A stretch of 64,000 bases of DNA. Source: Rhodocollybia butyracea. Its lineage: Eukaryota; Basidiomycota; Agaricomycetes; Agaricales; Omphalotaceae. Where the stretch lies: assembly GCA_015501585.1 (NCBI GenBank), contig JADNRY010000032.1, forward strand, positions 310,001 to 374,000, in the 5' to 3' direction. Under the pieces are notes generated by a model that saw only the letters and a list, made by a program, of their open reading frames with translations, was not told the DNA's origin and ran no database searches. Below are positions 47,720 through 57,096 of this stretch, one piece after another (positions within the stretch are counted from its first letter, which is position 1; each line of letters starts with the position of its first letter). The position numbers and the translations under genes were made by a program.

Positions 47720-48078
47720 GCTTGGGCCCGGTGGGACCGACGTTCATTTCCGAGTGGATACCGAAGTGGACTGCTTACCTGGCAGCTCATAAATCAAAGC
47801 ACCAGGAGATTGGCCTGTATAAATGGTACGGCAAGATCCTTGCTCGGTCACAGTTGTTCTACCGAATAACACCAACGTATCATTGCGGAAGGTAAAATTG
47901 CCCGAAGGTCCGTGCGTTTTGAATCTCGAACATTGAATGTCGTTGAACGTCTGAAAAAGATATAAAGACCATTACCATATTGGGAAATTATTTCACCATC
48001 CAGAATCATCGCATCATAGTTATGTACTGACGTTGAATTCTCCATTCTCGCGCCAGGATCGTCCTCGTCGTTAGCCAT
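47720..48078 (-). other. Upstream exons U of N-C (unrecognised)
   Basis: ATG at 48078 begins MANDEDDPGARMENSTSV and runs to a GT donor at 47975. A later stretch reads GPSGNFTFRNDTLVLFGRTT in one frame, and a short piece flanked by AG and GT reads GQSPGALIYELPG. A further stretch, LKSVSAKAFKPIY then KHEVYVRTVSFNED, is in frame with the MTCFPCW exon of N-C. The NLR gene could therefore start further upstream than Met 47414. The phases I tried for the first intron do not join cleanly. Confidence 0.35.
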
Positions 48079-48079
48079 G

Positions 48080-48475
48080 ATGAGGGTGTCGCGGGTTTTG
48101 ATGATAGACAAGATGATAGAGCTCTAGAGACTCAGACTCCGGACTTTTAAAATTTTACACATCGGGCTTGCCTTATCGTGTCATGGTTCGTGGCTTTACT
48201 TAGAGAAATGAGAGAATTTAGAAAGAGGGAGTACATGCGCCATAGCAATATTGCAGTAGTACACAGCATGCGCCGCCTGAGAAAAGACCAGTGCTGAATA
48301 TTAATGTTGACTAGGATGAGCACTTCTAGCGTTGAATTAATATCAGAGATTAGATAGACGTACTTGAGCTCGAGTTTAGCGTGAGGCCTTGAGGTCTTCT
48401 CAGTTGTTTTGACGTGATAGGCCCGGCCCGGCCCTACTAAGTTAAGGGACCGGTTTATGATTTTTCGTTCCTTCT
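48080..48475. other. Spacer; no gene seen
   Basis: Equivalent to 36.2-37.45 kb without the 634-bp inverted-repeat element. Confidence 0.35.
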
Positions 48476-48479
48476 CTCC

Positions 48480-50750
48480 TTCGTTCCTTCCTCGCTCACA
48501 AACGGGATCTCATTCCCTCAGCACAACTCCTATTTCACGGCCTCCAACTTCGCCCGCTGGCCTGCATAACCCAAAGCTTCTGGTACTCCAAGATCACCAC
48601 CCACTTCTATGCAAGTTTCGTTGTCATTGACGTCCGATGGTAGAAACGATGGTCAATAAGGAGGAAACTTGAATCAGTGCCGGATTAGGTTGAACAGCGG
48701 TGGAAGAAAATGCTGGCCAAATTCTTGTCGTTAGCCATTGGTCGACATAAAGGCCAATAGGTCATTGAGCGTCGCCTTACAGAGGGAAAACAAGACTGTT
48801 AGGATATTACACGTGAAGATAGTTTACTCTTGATGCGCATCGTCTAGTGGAGGTACAACGTTGACAATAACCACTGCGGACTTGCGCTTGAAGAGAAAGC
48901 TCGAGCGCGTAGCGAAAACCAGGTAAAGGGGAGGAGAGCGATCATCCTATTCTCGTGGGCGTGTGCGGTGTGGCAGTATACGTTGAAATTCCAATCCGGA
49001 ATCCCAAGAAAGGTGAGTTTGACGCTCTTTGGTTTGATAGTACTTCTCATGATGTTTCCGCCTGCAGTCTTATGCGACGTCAACAAAGATGGTCTCGATG
49101 TCGGCGTGCTGACGTTTATCTCAAGTCTGCGTCGGCGGACTATAGGGTGTAGGTAGAGCAAGAGTTATCTAAGGTATTATGACTTTTGACTTATTTTACC
49201 TCTCCTCTCGTTAGCTCTTCGCTCTCCGCTCATCTCAAAACACACGAATCCCTCTCATTCAATATTCACTACGCTCAACACTGCTAACTACCCGTCATCT
49301 AAAACGTGTCTATGTCGAGCATCACTCCAGCTTTATTCTGCGGACGCTCCGAACTATCTTGACACCAGAAATTCCCTCCGATGCCAGTCCCGCATTCCAA
49401 CTCAAAGTCGGAGACGAGTCTTTCGACAAGAAACACACGCTTGAGGGAAGAATCGAGTAGATACTCCGATTCTACTCGTCGCAGTAGCCAAAGACACGGC
49501 GGACGTCGGTACCGAAGGCGTAAAATCTACGAGTGTAGTCCGGATGGATCGAGAGAAGAATGAGGCCCCGAGTGCAGCAAGAATCCACCGAGTCCTCAGA
49601 GTCTTTCCGTTAACAGGTCCTGCACTTCTTTCATCGTGGCATCGTTTTTGGGTGCAATGGAGGATGGTGATGCTCTTTCTGGAGGCCATCTCGATGAAGA
49701 AGAGGCGATGCTAATCAGGCGGGTGGAGGTGGGATCGGGGATAACTTTATTGAGGCGGTAGAGTGCGGTATCTGATATCTGACGAGGCTCTGCGTGCTGG
49801 TTCAATCACTTGTCCACATTGTTCTCGACCTGGACTGTACTACGTATGTAGTATATTACTAGTAAGTAGGTGATTTCACTTGATCCAATAGTTGAGATAA
49901 TATATCACCGGTCACCCGTCGCACCTGCCTATCCATATCTTTCCCCGTCTGCACCTGCATCTGCGTTCCAAATAGGCCATCGTTGTCATCTGCTTCCACC
50001 AAACGGTCTATATCCCCTCGTTCGAATACACGGCTCTCTCGGTCTCAGCAAAAGCCAACCCGAACACATATCTTACCCACACGCACAATCATTGAAAGGG
50101 ACGGTGGCTTTGACTCCGATTCCATCCAATAATACCTCTAGTACTTCATCTAACAAGTCAATCCCTTCTCCTCGTACACCTATGCAATCGGCATCACCGC
50201 CGTACCTCCGTCTCCACATCTTTCTCCTCTTCCGCCTTCAATGCCAGTATCTGCGGCCCCGACTGAGCAGCAGAAAGCACTGAATCTGGGTTCTCTATGA
50301 CACGCTCTACTCAAAGGAAGTACTACGGTAGTCGACGCAAGATCGAACACATAGCCGCACACCGCATACCCGGTGCCGGTGGAGTGGCAAGTCTGGGAGG
50401 CAGACTCGGCTCTGGATCTAATTTGTAATTTGGGGGAGCAAGTCTTGGTCCTAGTGTTGTTTTAACGTACAGTCCACTCGGTGCTAAATCTTCGCTTGGG
50501 ACTGTCCATTCGGGTTCCACTGATGGAGCTGATCTGCCATTATCGGCGCGACGACCTCATAGCAGAGCTTCCCTTGCTCTTATCTGGGTTTTTGTTGAGA
50601 TAGATCTGTCTGAAGGCCATCGAGACGAATAAGGAAGCGATAGCTCATATTCATACGATGGTATGGCTGGGCGGGCGGAGTTGGGATCAGGGTAATTTAG
50701 CGGAGGGAAGGAAAGGAGGTGAAGCTTGAGATGGTCGAGTATAAGGTGCC
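48480..50750 (+). pseudogene. Rgp1-like degenerate, rearranged copy Y5
   Basis: Pieces in order: an N-terminal linker remnant (48530-48760); VNKDGLDVGVLTFISS near 49080, which resembles the start of the Rgp1 C-terminal domain; LTPEIPSDASPAFQLKVG (about 49360-49410) with HTLEGR after it; then the Ser/Pro middle region with SLSVSAKANPNT-like sequence near 50040, TPIPSNNTSSTSSNKSIPS (50110-50165) and a frameshifted PHLSPLPP stretch (50205). As in Y4, the C-terminal piece precedes the middle region. Many stops; no product expected. Confidence 0.55.
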
Positions 50751-50849
50751 GGTGGGGGTGTGCTCAGGTAAAGTTGGTGGACGTCTGATAGGACTCTGTG
50801 TGTTGGTTCCATTGATTTACAACGACTTGTAAAGTAGAATAATCACCAT

Positions 50850-52077
50850 CGTTTTTCATTATTCGCTGGGAGAACGAAGACCTTACAGGCTTGTACCAAC
50901 CTCGTATTCTATCAGGCTTTTCCCTCCAGTATGAAGGGCATCTCGTACTTCCTTAAACTCTGCGACAACGCCTGCGGCCGGATGTGCGACGTTCACTGGT
51001 AATGCATAATGAATGACTTCCGCCAATGTTCGTCGTCAGTGTACAAAGTGGAAGTTTAGATGGGCGAGAGGAAGGCAGACTATGAAGGGGAAGCGCGAAG
51101 CAACCATGTCAGATGGTGAGTCAAAGGTTCGTCTTCATCTTCAGTTCTTCGATGGCGGCACCGTGTTTAAACAGGTGCCGCAGGGCATTGAGATTCTCGA
51201 CGTTGATGTAGTGCTGGGAATGGGCTCTGCGTCCACGAGAAAAATGTTGCGTTGGAGAGACAGGTTGTTGGAGTGGTAGTGAACAGCACCCGCAGTGCCA
51301 CGGCCAGACGGAGGAAAAGTAACTGAGTAATTCAAGTTGACACGGAAGAGCTGACTGGAGGAGGGACGGAAGTGGAGGAAGTTCCTGAGCCTCAGCTAGT
51401 TCTTGATTTTCGCAAGTTGTTGAAAGAGAAATGCTGTGCCATTCGCTTGAGTGGATTCATGCATTAGGTCTAAGAAAGATGAGAATGGCTTTTGCGTAGA
51501 TTAGAATGGAGCGTACCTGTAAAATCGATCTACACACCGCACAACCGTTCTTAGTAATTCTGCAGCTTTCGCCGCCCGAGAAACTTCGTCAGAGTCCGAA
51601 CGAGCGTATAATCGTGGCGTGTGCTGGAAGAAACGTCGCGTTGAGATGTGGAAGCGTTGGGATATACCCATATGAGGAAATGTTGGTGGACATATGAGGA
51701 AGCCAGGTTCTAAACTGTGAAGATACGACTCCATCATCGGAGAGACAAAGATAAGGAAGGTTGGCGACCAGTTCTATCTTATCCAGTTTATGAGATAGAA
51801 TTTGCATCGTTCCATTCACCAGAATTCTGTGCGTTTGGCCTGACAAAGATGAGAACAAGTATCACGCAGACTTGGTTAAAAATTCACATACGATTCGATG
51901 TCCGCCTCGAAGCTCCAAGCACCGGTATGCAATATTTTTGAGTTGACCGTGTCGGTGAGTTGCCGAATAATCCGAGACGCAGCTCGACCTCCCCAATATT
52001 GTCGTTCCCTCGACTGATACCAACCTCATAAGCCACGTCTCCTCTAACCTCGAATCAAGGCTCCTCGTCTTCTCCAC
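50850..52077 (-). other. Z block, fourth copy
   Basis: Minus-strand pieces in the same order as at 27.9-29.1 kb: LEETWLMRLVS and QLKNIAYRCLEL (52077-51900); DEVSRAAKAAELLRTVVRC (about 51590) before a GTACGCTCC donor at 51520; an acceptor near 51470; then NYSVTFPPSGRGTAGAVHYH (51335 downward). The frame changes between the pieces. The family is not recognised. Confidence 0.4.
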
Positions 52078-52337
52078 AGTATTTAGACCGTAACTAATGG
52101 CTTTGGACCAACATTGTCGTCAGAGTCATAGTAAGCAACCTTGTAAAGCAGCAAGTACTTGATATTTCATCTTCAGTCTTGTTCTTCACAGCTTCAAGCT
52201 TCAGTGTTCTTCGCTGGCCGCACGACTGTTATAGGCGCCTTTATGACTTGTCCGACGGGCCGCGCGCGCTTATTGCGTTCGTTACCAGGTTTGGGAATAA
52301 GGTTGGAATAAGGCTTGAATTATACAAATTACAAGTA

Positions 52338-53219
52338 TCACCCCGATTTTCCTGTCTTTGGTTTCTTTCCACTCTGTGGCGAATTATTGTCTCCTAATTC
52401 ATCCTCCCGTGGACGTTTCTTCTCTTCCGATGCCTTCTGTCCTACTTGCAACTGGTTCATTCCGTCCACCATTTCCTTCTGTTCCCGGTGTGCCTTCATT
52501 TTTTGTTCGTACTCGGAACGAAAAGCAGCTGCAGCCCTTTTGACCACAGGATCGGGAGCCTGATTTCCCTTGCCTTGATCCATCCACATCACCCACTGTT
52601 TTATCAGCACAAATTTGGTCAAAAAGTCGAAATACACATCCTCCTCGAGTTCTCTGGCTCTCTTTAACTGCTCGCCGGTGATTCCAGCAGGTATGGGCTG
52701 GTGGAATACGTGGAAACTATGCCCCTTCTCATCCACGGTGCACGAGATAACTGTACCGAACATAATGGCCGGATGGTCTTTATCCTTTGGCGAGGAGACG
52801 ACGAATCCAAAGCATGTGATCAGGGTTGCTTTGTCGGCGCTACGGCTGCAGTGTTTGCCCCCTTTGAGCCTGTAATAAAGCATGGTCGTGGGGCTGAATG
52901 ATGTATCAATATCAAGCAAATCGGGCGAATGATCTATCACGGTAGGCACGCCGCCATCCCCCATTTCTTTCGCGAGGCTAGTAATGGATATGTGAAGGTG
53001 GTCCTTTGCTTCAATCTGGATTGTTTCTACTTCGAGCCCGTTTATATCAACCAATGTCATGTGATAGTGAACGTTACGTCGTTCCTAGTAATAGTTGTGG
53101 AAAAAATTAATAGACTAGAATCGATGCATCGTGGATGTCTTTACCAGCGGCGCAGCACATGCGGGGGATATGAGTACCGCGAGGAGAATGAAACCCAGCC
53201 AGTGATGTGTGAGGAGCAT
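52338..53219 (-). CDS. Small secreted protein S5 with basic C-terminal tail
   Basis: Exons 53219-53145 and 53084-52338, joined in frame across a 60-bp GT-AG intron, give 273 aa. The signal peptide is WLGFILLAVLISPACAAPL. The mature part starts ERRNVHYHMTLVDINGLEV and keeps ISITSLAKEMGDGG, MLYYRLKGGKHC, TCFGFVVSSPKD, a HVFHQP strand and WVMWMDQGKGNQAPDPV. The tail has an EKKRPRED cluster and ends GKKPKTGKSG, again bipartite NLS-like. It is closest to S4 (pseudogene), then S3. It is the first gene of the third tandem unit, divergent from R3. Function unknown; export is inferred from the signal peptide. Confidence 0.8.
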
Positions 53220-53350
53220 TGAGGGAATGCCGGAATGAGATGAGGGACTGTTGTGTGAGAAGAGCGTTGGAGATGAGATGGAAACAGAGCGGCGTGATAC
53301 GAGTGAACTGAACCAGCAGTTGGGGGAGTGTTAGATTGCACCTTCGTTTC

Positions 53351-53358
53351 ATTTATAT
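53351..53358 (-). promoter_or_regulatory. TATA-like box of S5
   Basis: Minus-strand ATATAAAT about 135 bp upstream of the S5 ATG, as in S2-S4. Confidence 0.5.
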
Positions 53359-53364
53359 CATCAA

Positions 53365-54247
53365 TATAATGGACATATGTGCATATGATGAGTTGGTACG
53401 AAAAGATTTACTATGGGGTACTCAGGGGTACTTATTGCCAATTTATGAAACACAGCGAGCAAGTCGACTATAAGTACGGCCCTGATCCCCGTTTGATTCA
53501 TGAGGATCCGAGATAAGTAAGGACAAGGACAAGACCGAGGGCTACTTACAATCAGCGCATATACTTAGATGCGTGGACTCCCAGATACTCGCAAAGTACT
53601 ACATATAATTTATAAAACGAAACGTCGCAGCATTGAACGTGCCAACCAATCGTAGCAATGAAAATGAATTCCTGAGCCTCCTGTCCCTCAGCTCCGCATC
53701 AGCTGAGGTTGGGCTAGATACAGGCGTGAATTCCTGTACCGGCCAAGCTCTGTTTCGTCGTTTTATTCCCCATTCCGCCGAGAAATAATGTACAATCCAC
53801 CAAAAGAAGATGAAAATCTGTTTATTTGTATAAACGTTGTACAAAAAGCTTTTCTAAGGCTATCTAGGAGTCCCTGGAACTATGGGATAACCCAGTTAGT
53901 AGTTCAGTATCTACTATGTACTATATTAATCACGTAGATCTAGATGTACCGCCGTGACTGAGTATTGGACGCTTTGGCATCCCGTGCGCCACAGAGATAC
54001 GCCCATGATGATCCACAAGCAAAGTGCGAATTGGTTTGAAAGCCAAACGAACCATCGGATCTGGCAGCAAATGCCCATTCAAAGCCCTTCGCCCATTCGT
54101 AAAATTCAAGTCAAACTTGAAGATATCTCGGATGCAGCTCGAAGTCTTAAACGCGATCCGGGGTCAGATGACTTGAGATCGATGCGGTCATTTTGGCGGG
54201 ACGCCACGTCTTGAGTGTCTTGCTTTCCGTCAGCGACGAAGCCGAAT
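53365..54247. other. Shared intergenic region between S5 and R3
   Basis: Third copy of the divergent S/R region. A plus-strand stretch from 53954 is open for 86 codons (WTLWHPVRHRDTPMM) but has no ATG in frame and ends in TGA at 54214, just before the R3 start. Confidence 0.35.
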
Positions 54248-55064
54248 ATGCCCAGGCATAGATGCAGATGCAGAACTTGCACTCGCTACCTTATCCTTAA
54301 TCCTAGTGAACACTCTAGAGAGACCGATGAAAGGGACCCATTACTGTCAGTTCTCCTATTTAACATGAGACATGACTGTAAAACCTTTCAAGGTCTTCCA
54401 GATCCAGAGCAATTTTGCCTGTTTTCCAGGACCTTTCTCCAGATCTCAACTATGATAGCCTGCCGCCCAGTTACTCCGCTTATGAACTAGAGAGCGGGAT
54501 CATCTCTTACTTCGAGTCGGCGTCATCACTGGCATGCAGATGCAGCATTTGCACTCGCTACCTTCTCTGCCATCCTAGCGAACAGCCTATAGAGACCAAC
54601 GAAAGGGACTCATTATTGTAAGTCGACTCAATTTTCCTCAGTTCTCCTATTCAACATGATTTTAAAACCTCTCAAGGTCCTCCAGATCCACAACAACTTT
54701 ACTACCTCCGTACTGGTACTACTCTCCAGATCCCAGTTATGATAGTCTACCGCCCAGTTACTCTGCCTATGACTTAGAGAGCGGAAGAGGCATAATCCCC
54801 TACTCCTTGACACCATCTTCGTGCAGATGCAGCATCTGCACTCGTTACCTTCTCTGTCATCCTAGCGAAAAGTCTAGAGAGACCAACGAAAGACTGATAA
54901 TCGAGGTGGACCCATTACTGTCGGAAAAGCCAACCCGTAGACACTCCGCTCGTCGAAAGTTAGCAACGTTTGTTGCCGGTGCGACCTTTCGCACTCACCG
55001 TCTGCTATTATTCTTGAAGCACGGCCGTAAACCTCCCAGTCCACAGCCGAAGAGGAAACCTTAA
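54248..55064 (+). CDS. Modular repeat protein R3
   Basis: Exons 54248-54345, 54393-54617 and 54677-55064 (introns 47 and 59 bp) give 236 aa. It starts MPRHRCRCRTCTRYL. Module 2 has SPDLNYDSLPPSYSAYELES with the PPxY motif and ERDSLL. Module 3 has PPYWYYSPDPSYD, PPSYSAYDLESG, CRCSICTRYLLC and EVDPLLSEKP. The C-terminus has RRKLATFVAGATF plus a hydrophobic run and then a PKRKP end. It ends one residue earlier than R1 (TAA replaces the last Tyr codon). Coding is supported because all three copies keep exon lengths and splice sites, and both the 9-bp insertion and the stop upstream lie outside the proposed start. It is convergent with the 3' end of N-D. Confidence 0.7.
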
Positions 55065-55984
55065 TGACATGGCGCTGTTCCGGCGCAAATATGTTGTTTC
55101 ATCGGTGCCTGCGAGTACTCAGCTACTCCAGCCCAATGATTGTGAGACGCTGGAAGCTCGTCAGGAGACTGCTCTTTGTGTATGGAAAGAGAGTCCTGTT
55201 ACCTCCCACGTATTCGATTTTTACTTTCAGAATTCAATATAATCATCCATCAACAAATTGTGCATCCGAACCATCCGGGGCCATTACGAGATGTTACTGA
55301 AGGAGGAAGAAATGTCAGGACAAGGGCCATTGGTCGCGGTAAGAGGGGATTGTAATGTTGCAGATTTCCTGCCGGTTCCACAATGTATTCTGCTGTCTGC
55401 GGAATAAGGACGGACAAGGAGGCACATCGGTGCACTTAGCCAAACGAGGAGTCTATTTATTGCATTCCTTTACTTAACTTACTGGCCAGCCTATCCGAAT
55501 CGGAACTGATCATTATAATTGTAATAATCGAAACTCAAGAAAACCTTAGGAAAGCCTGAAGGGGTACAGACAGGTAGTATGTATAGATTCTTGTTTGCTG
55601 TGTGATTCTAGTAACTCTTCACTTGCCCCTTCTTTACCTGATTGGACCTTGCCATTGCCTTGCCTAATCGATTGGATCACTTGCTCGGAATAACAATTTA
55701 AGAGATGATGTTATGCTTCCCAACTTTTCGTTGTGTATAGTTGTTTGTGAAACTGAGGGGTTATTTCAGAAGTTGCTATATTGCTATTACTATGACTGTT
55801 GTAGATCTGAGTCTCTAGCTTTGCCAAAAACAGTGCATCGGCACAACAGGTTACAGGGTTTGTAATTTATACCTACTACTTGATACTCATTGTGAAGAGG
55901 CATTACTTTTCCATTCCCCAGTACATACATGTCCCATTCCCATTCATTCACCACTACTGGTATCTGATCCTCCATCTGACTCAG
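55065..55984. other. Spacer between R3 and N-D
   Basis: Near-duplicate of 43455-44313. A short open stretch at 55064-55300 (FVYGKRVLLPPTYSIFTFRI) parallels the possible extra R exon. Confidence 0.35.
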
Positions 55985-56483
55985 CTATACACGCCTTTCA
56001 TAATCCTGTTTGGCACCAAGCTGCCTGAGGTCCTCCCTCTCCTGAAAGTTTGGCTCTCTGGAGGGATTTTCAAGTCTATCAAGGTAAAACTTGCATGCCC
56101 TTTGAGTTCGTGGACCCTCCCATGATCCTTGGAGCAGTTCACAGTATTTGAGTGTTTCTGTGAATGCACCCTTGGCATCTTCTTTCTGCCCTTTCTTCAT
56201 CCAAGCCCTTCCCAAATGAAACAATATCCTAACAATACCTATGGGGCTTCCATAAGCCTTGCTGCTCTCCAAGCCTTCCATTAAATATTCCACTGCCTTG
56301 TCATAGTCTCCTACAGAGATGGATATCCGCCCAACGAGCTCAAGTGCATTATAGATCCCCACATCTATTTGTCTGTATGCATCCAGAGAGATTAAACCCC
56401 ATTTCTTAGCTTCATCAAATCTTCCCAAGTTAATGCAGGTCTTTGTTATATAACAACTGCAAAGGGCTTGTTCAACAAGCAAC
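55985..56483 (-). pseudogene. NLR N-D, 3' part (TPR end) cut off by the copia element
   Basis: It continues the reading of N-D after the insertion: LLVEQALCSCYITKTCINLG, then FDEAKKWG, VGDYDKAVEYLMEGLESS, ILFHLGRAWMKKGQKEDA and YCELLQGSWEGP. It ends LGAKQDYERRV because a small deletion relative to N-C shifts the last codons to an earlier stop. Bases 56479-56483 are GCAAC, one copy of the target duplication. Confidence 0.85.
56479..56483. repeat. Target-site duplication, left copy (GCAAC)
   Basis: It pairs with 62035-62039. The same five bases occur once at the empty site in N-C. Confidence 0.9.
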
Positions 56484-57001
56484 TGTAGAAACAGCGGTCA
56501 GTCAACACAAGGTCGACAGCATACTCACCTGGAAGTGTAAGGGTGTTTACAGGAGTTTGTAAGAGTGCTTGTTGAGAGCAGAACAAGTGTCCAGACGAAT
56601 AGTAGGATTCTTGGTTATTGTTACAGGAAAATATCTACAGTATTTATACTACAGAATATAATAAACCCTATAACAATGTATGAGTCTACTTGAGTCGTAC
56701 TGCTAAACATAGTGCATATACATGTGCATAATGTACCCTAGAAGATGGAGTCCGTATGGTAATTCTATAGGTAATGTTCATAGGTACTGCAAGGCAGCGT
56801 ACAAGCTATGTATCATAAGACTAATAGCGAATGGCATAATTGACTACATCTATACGAACCTGCGTAGAGGCTGCGTCTAGTGTTTGAGGGTGAGTTTCAA
56901 CATAGCATATATCGACAGTTCATCGATCGTATAGCAAGTGCGTCTAGTCGACTCACATTACTGATTAGATACGACTCATAAGCGGTAATCTAGTTTCAAC
57001 A
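56484..57001 (-). repeat. 3' LTR of the copia element
   Basis: 518 bp, the same length and sequence as 61517-62034 by eye. Ends TGTTGAAAC/GTTTCTACA form near-perfect short inverted repeats. A TATAAATA box on the minus strand lies at 56641-56648. Confidence 0.95.
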
Positions 57002-57012
57002 CTCCCCCTCGC
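57002..57012 (-). promoter_or_regulatory. Polypurine tract of the copia element
   Basis: Minus-strand GCGAGGGGGAG sits immediately before the 3' LTR, as required for plus-strand DNA priming. Confidence 0.8.
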
Positions 57013-57096
57013 TAAGAATTGTAGCTAAGAAGTATAATTTTTATCGACTTTAAACGGCATTATAGTTTATAGACATATTGCACAGTCTATGATGAA

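Noticed and set aside
53954..54214. Plus-strand frame WTLWHPVRHRDTP as first exon of R3
   Set aside because: No ATG, different stops and frameshifts in the sister copies, and TGA before the R start; the downstream Met is open in all three copies.
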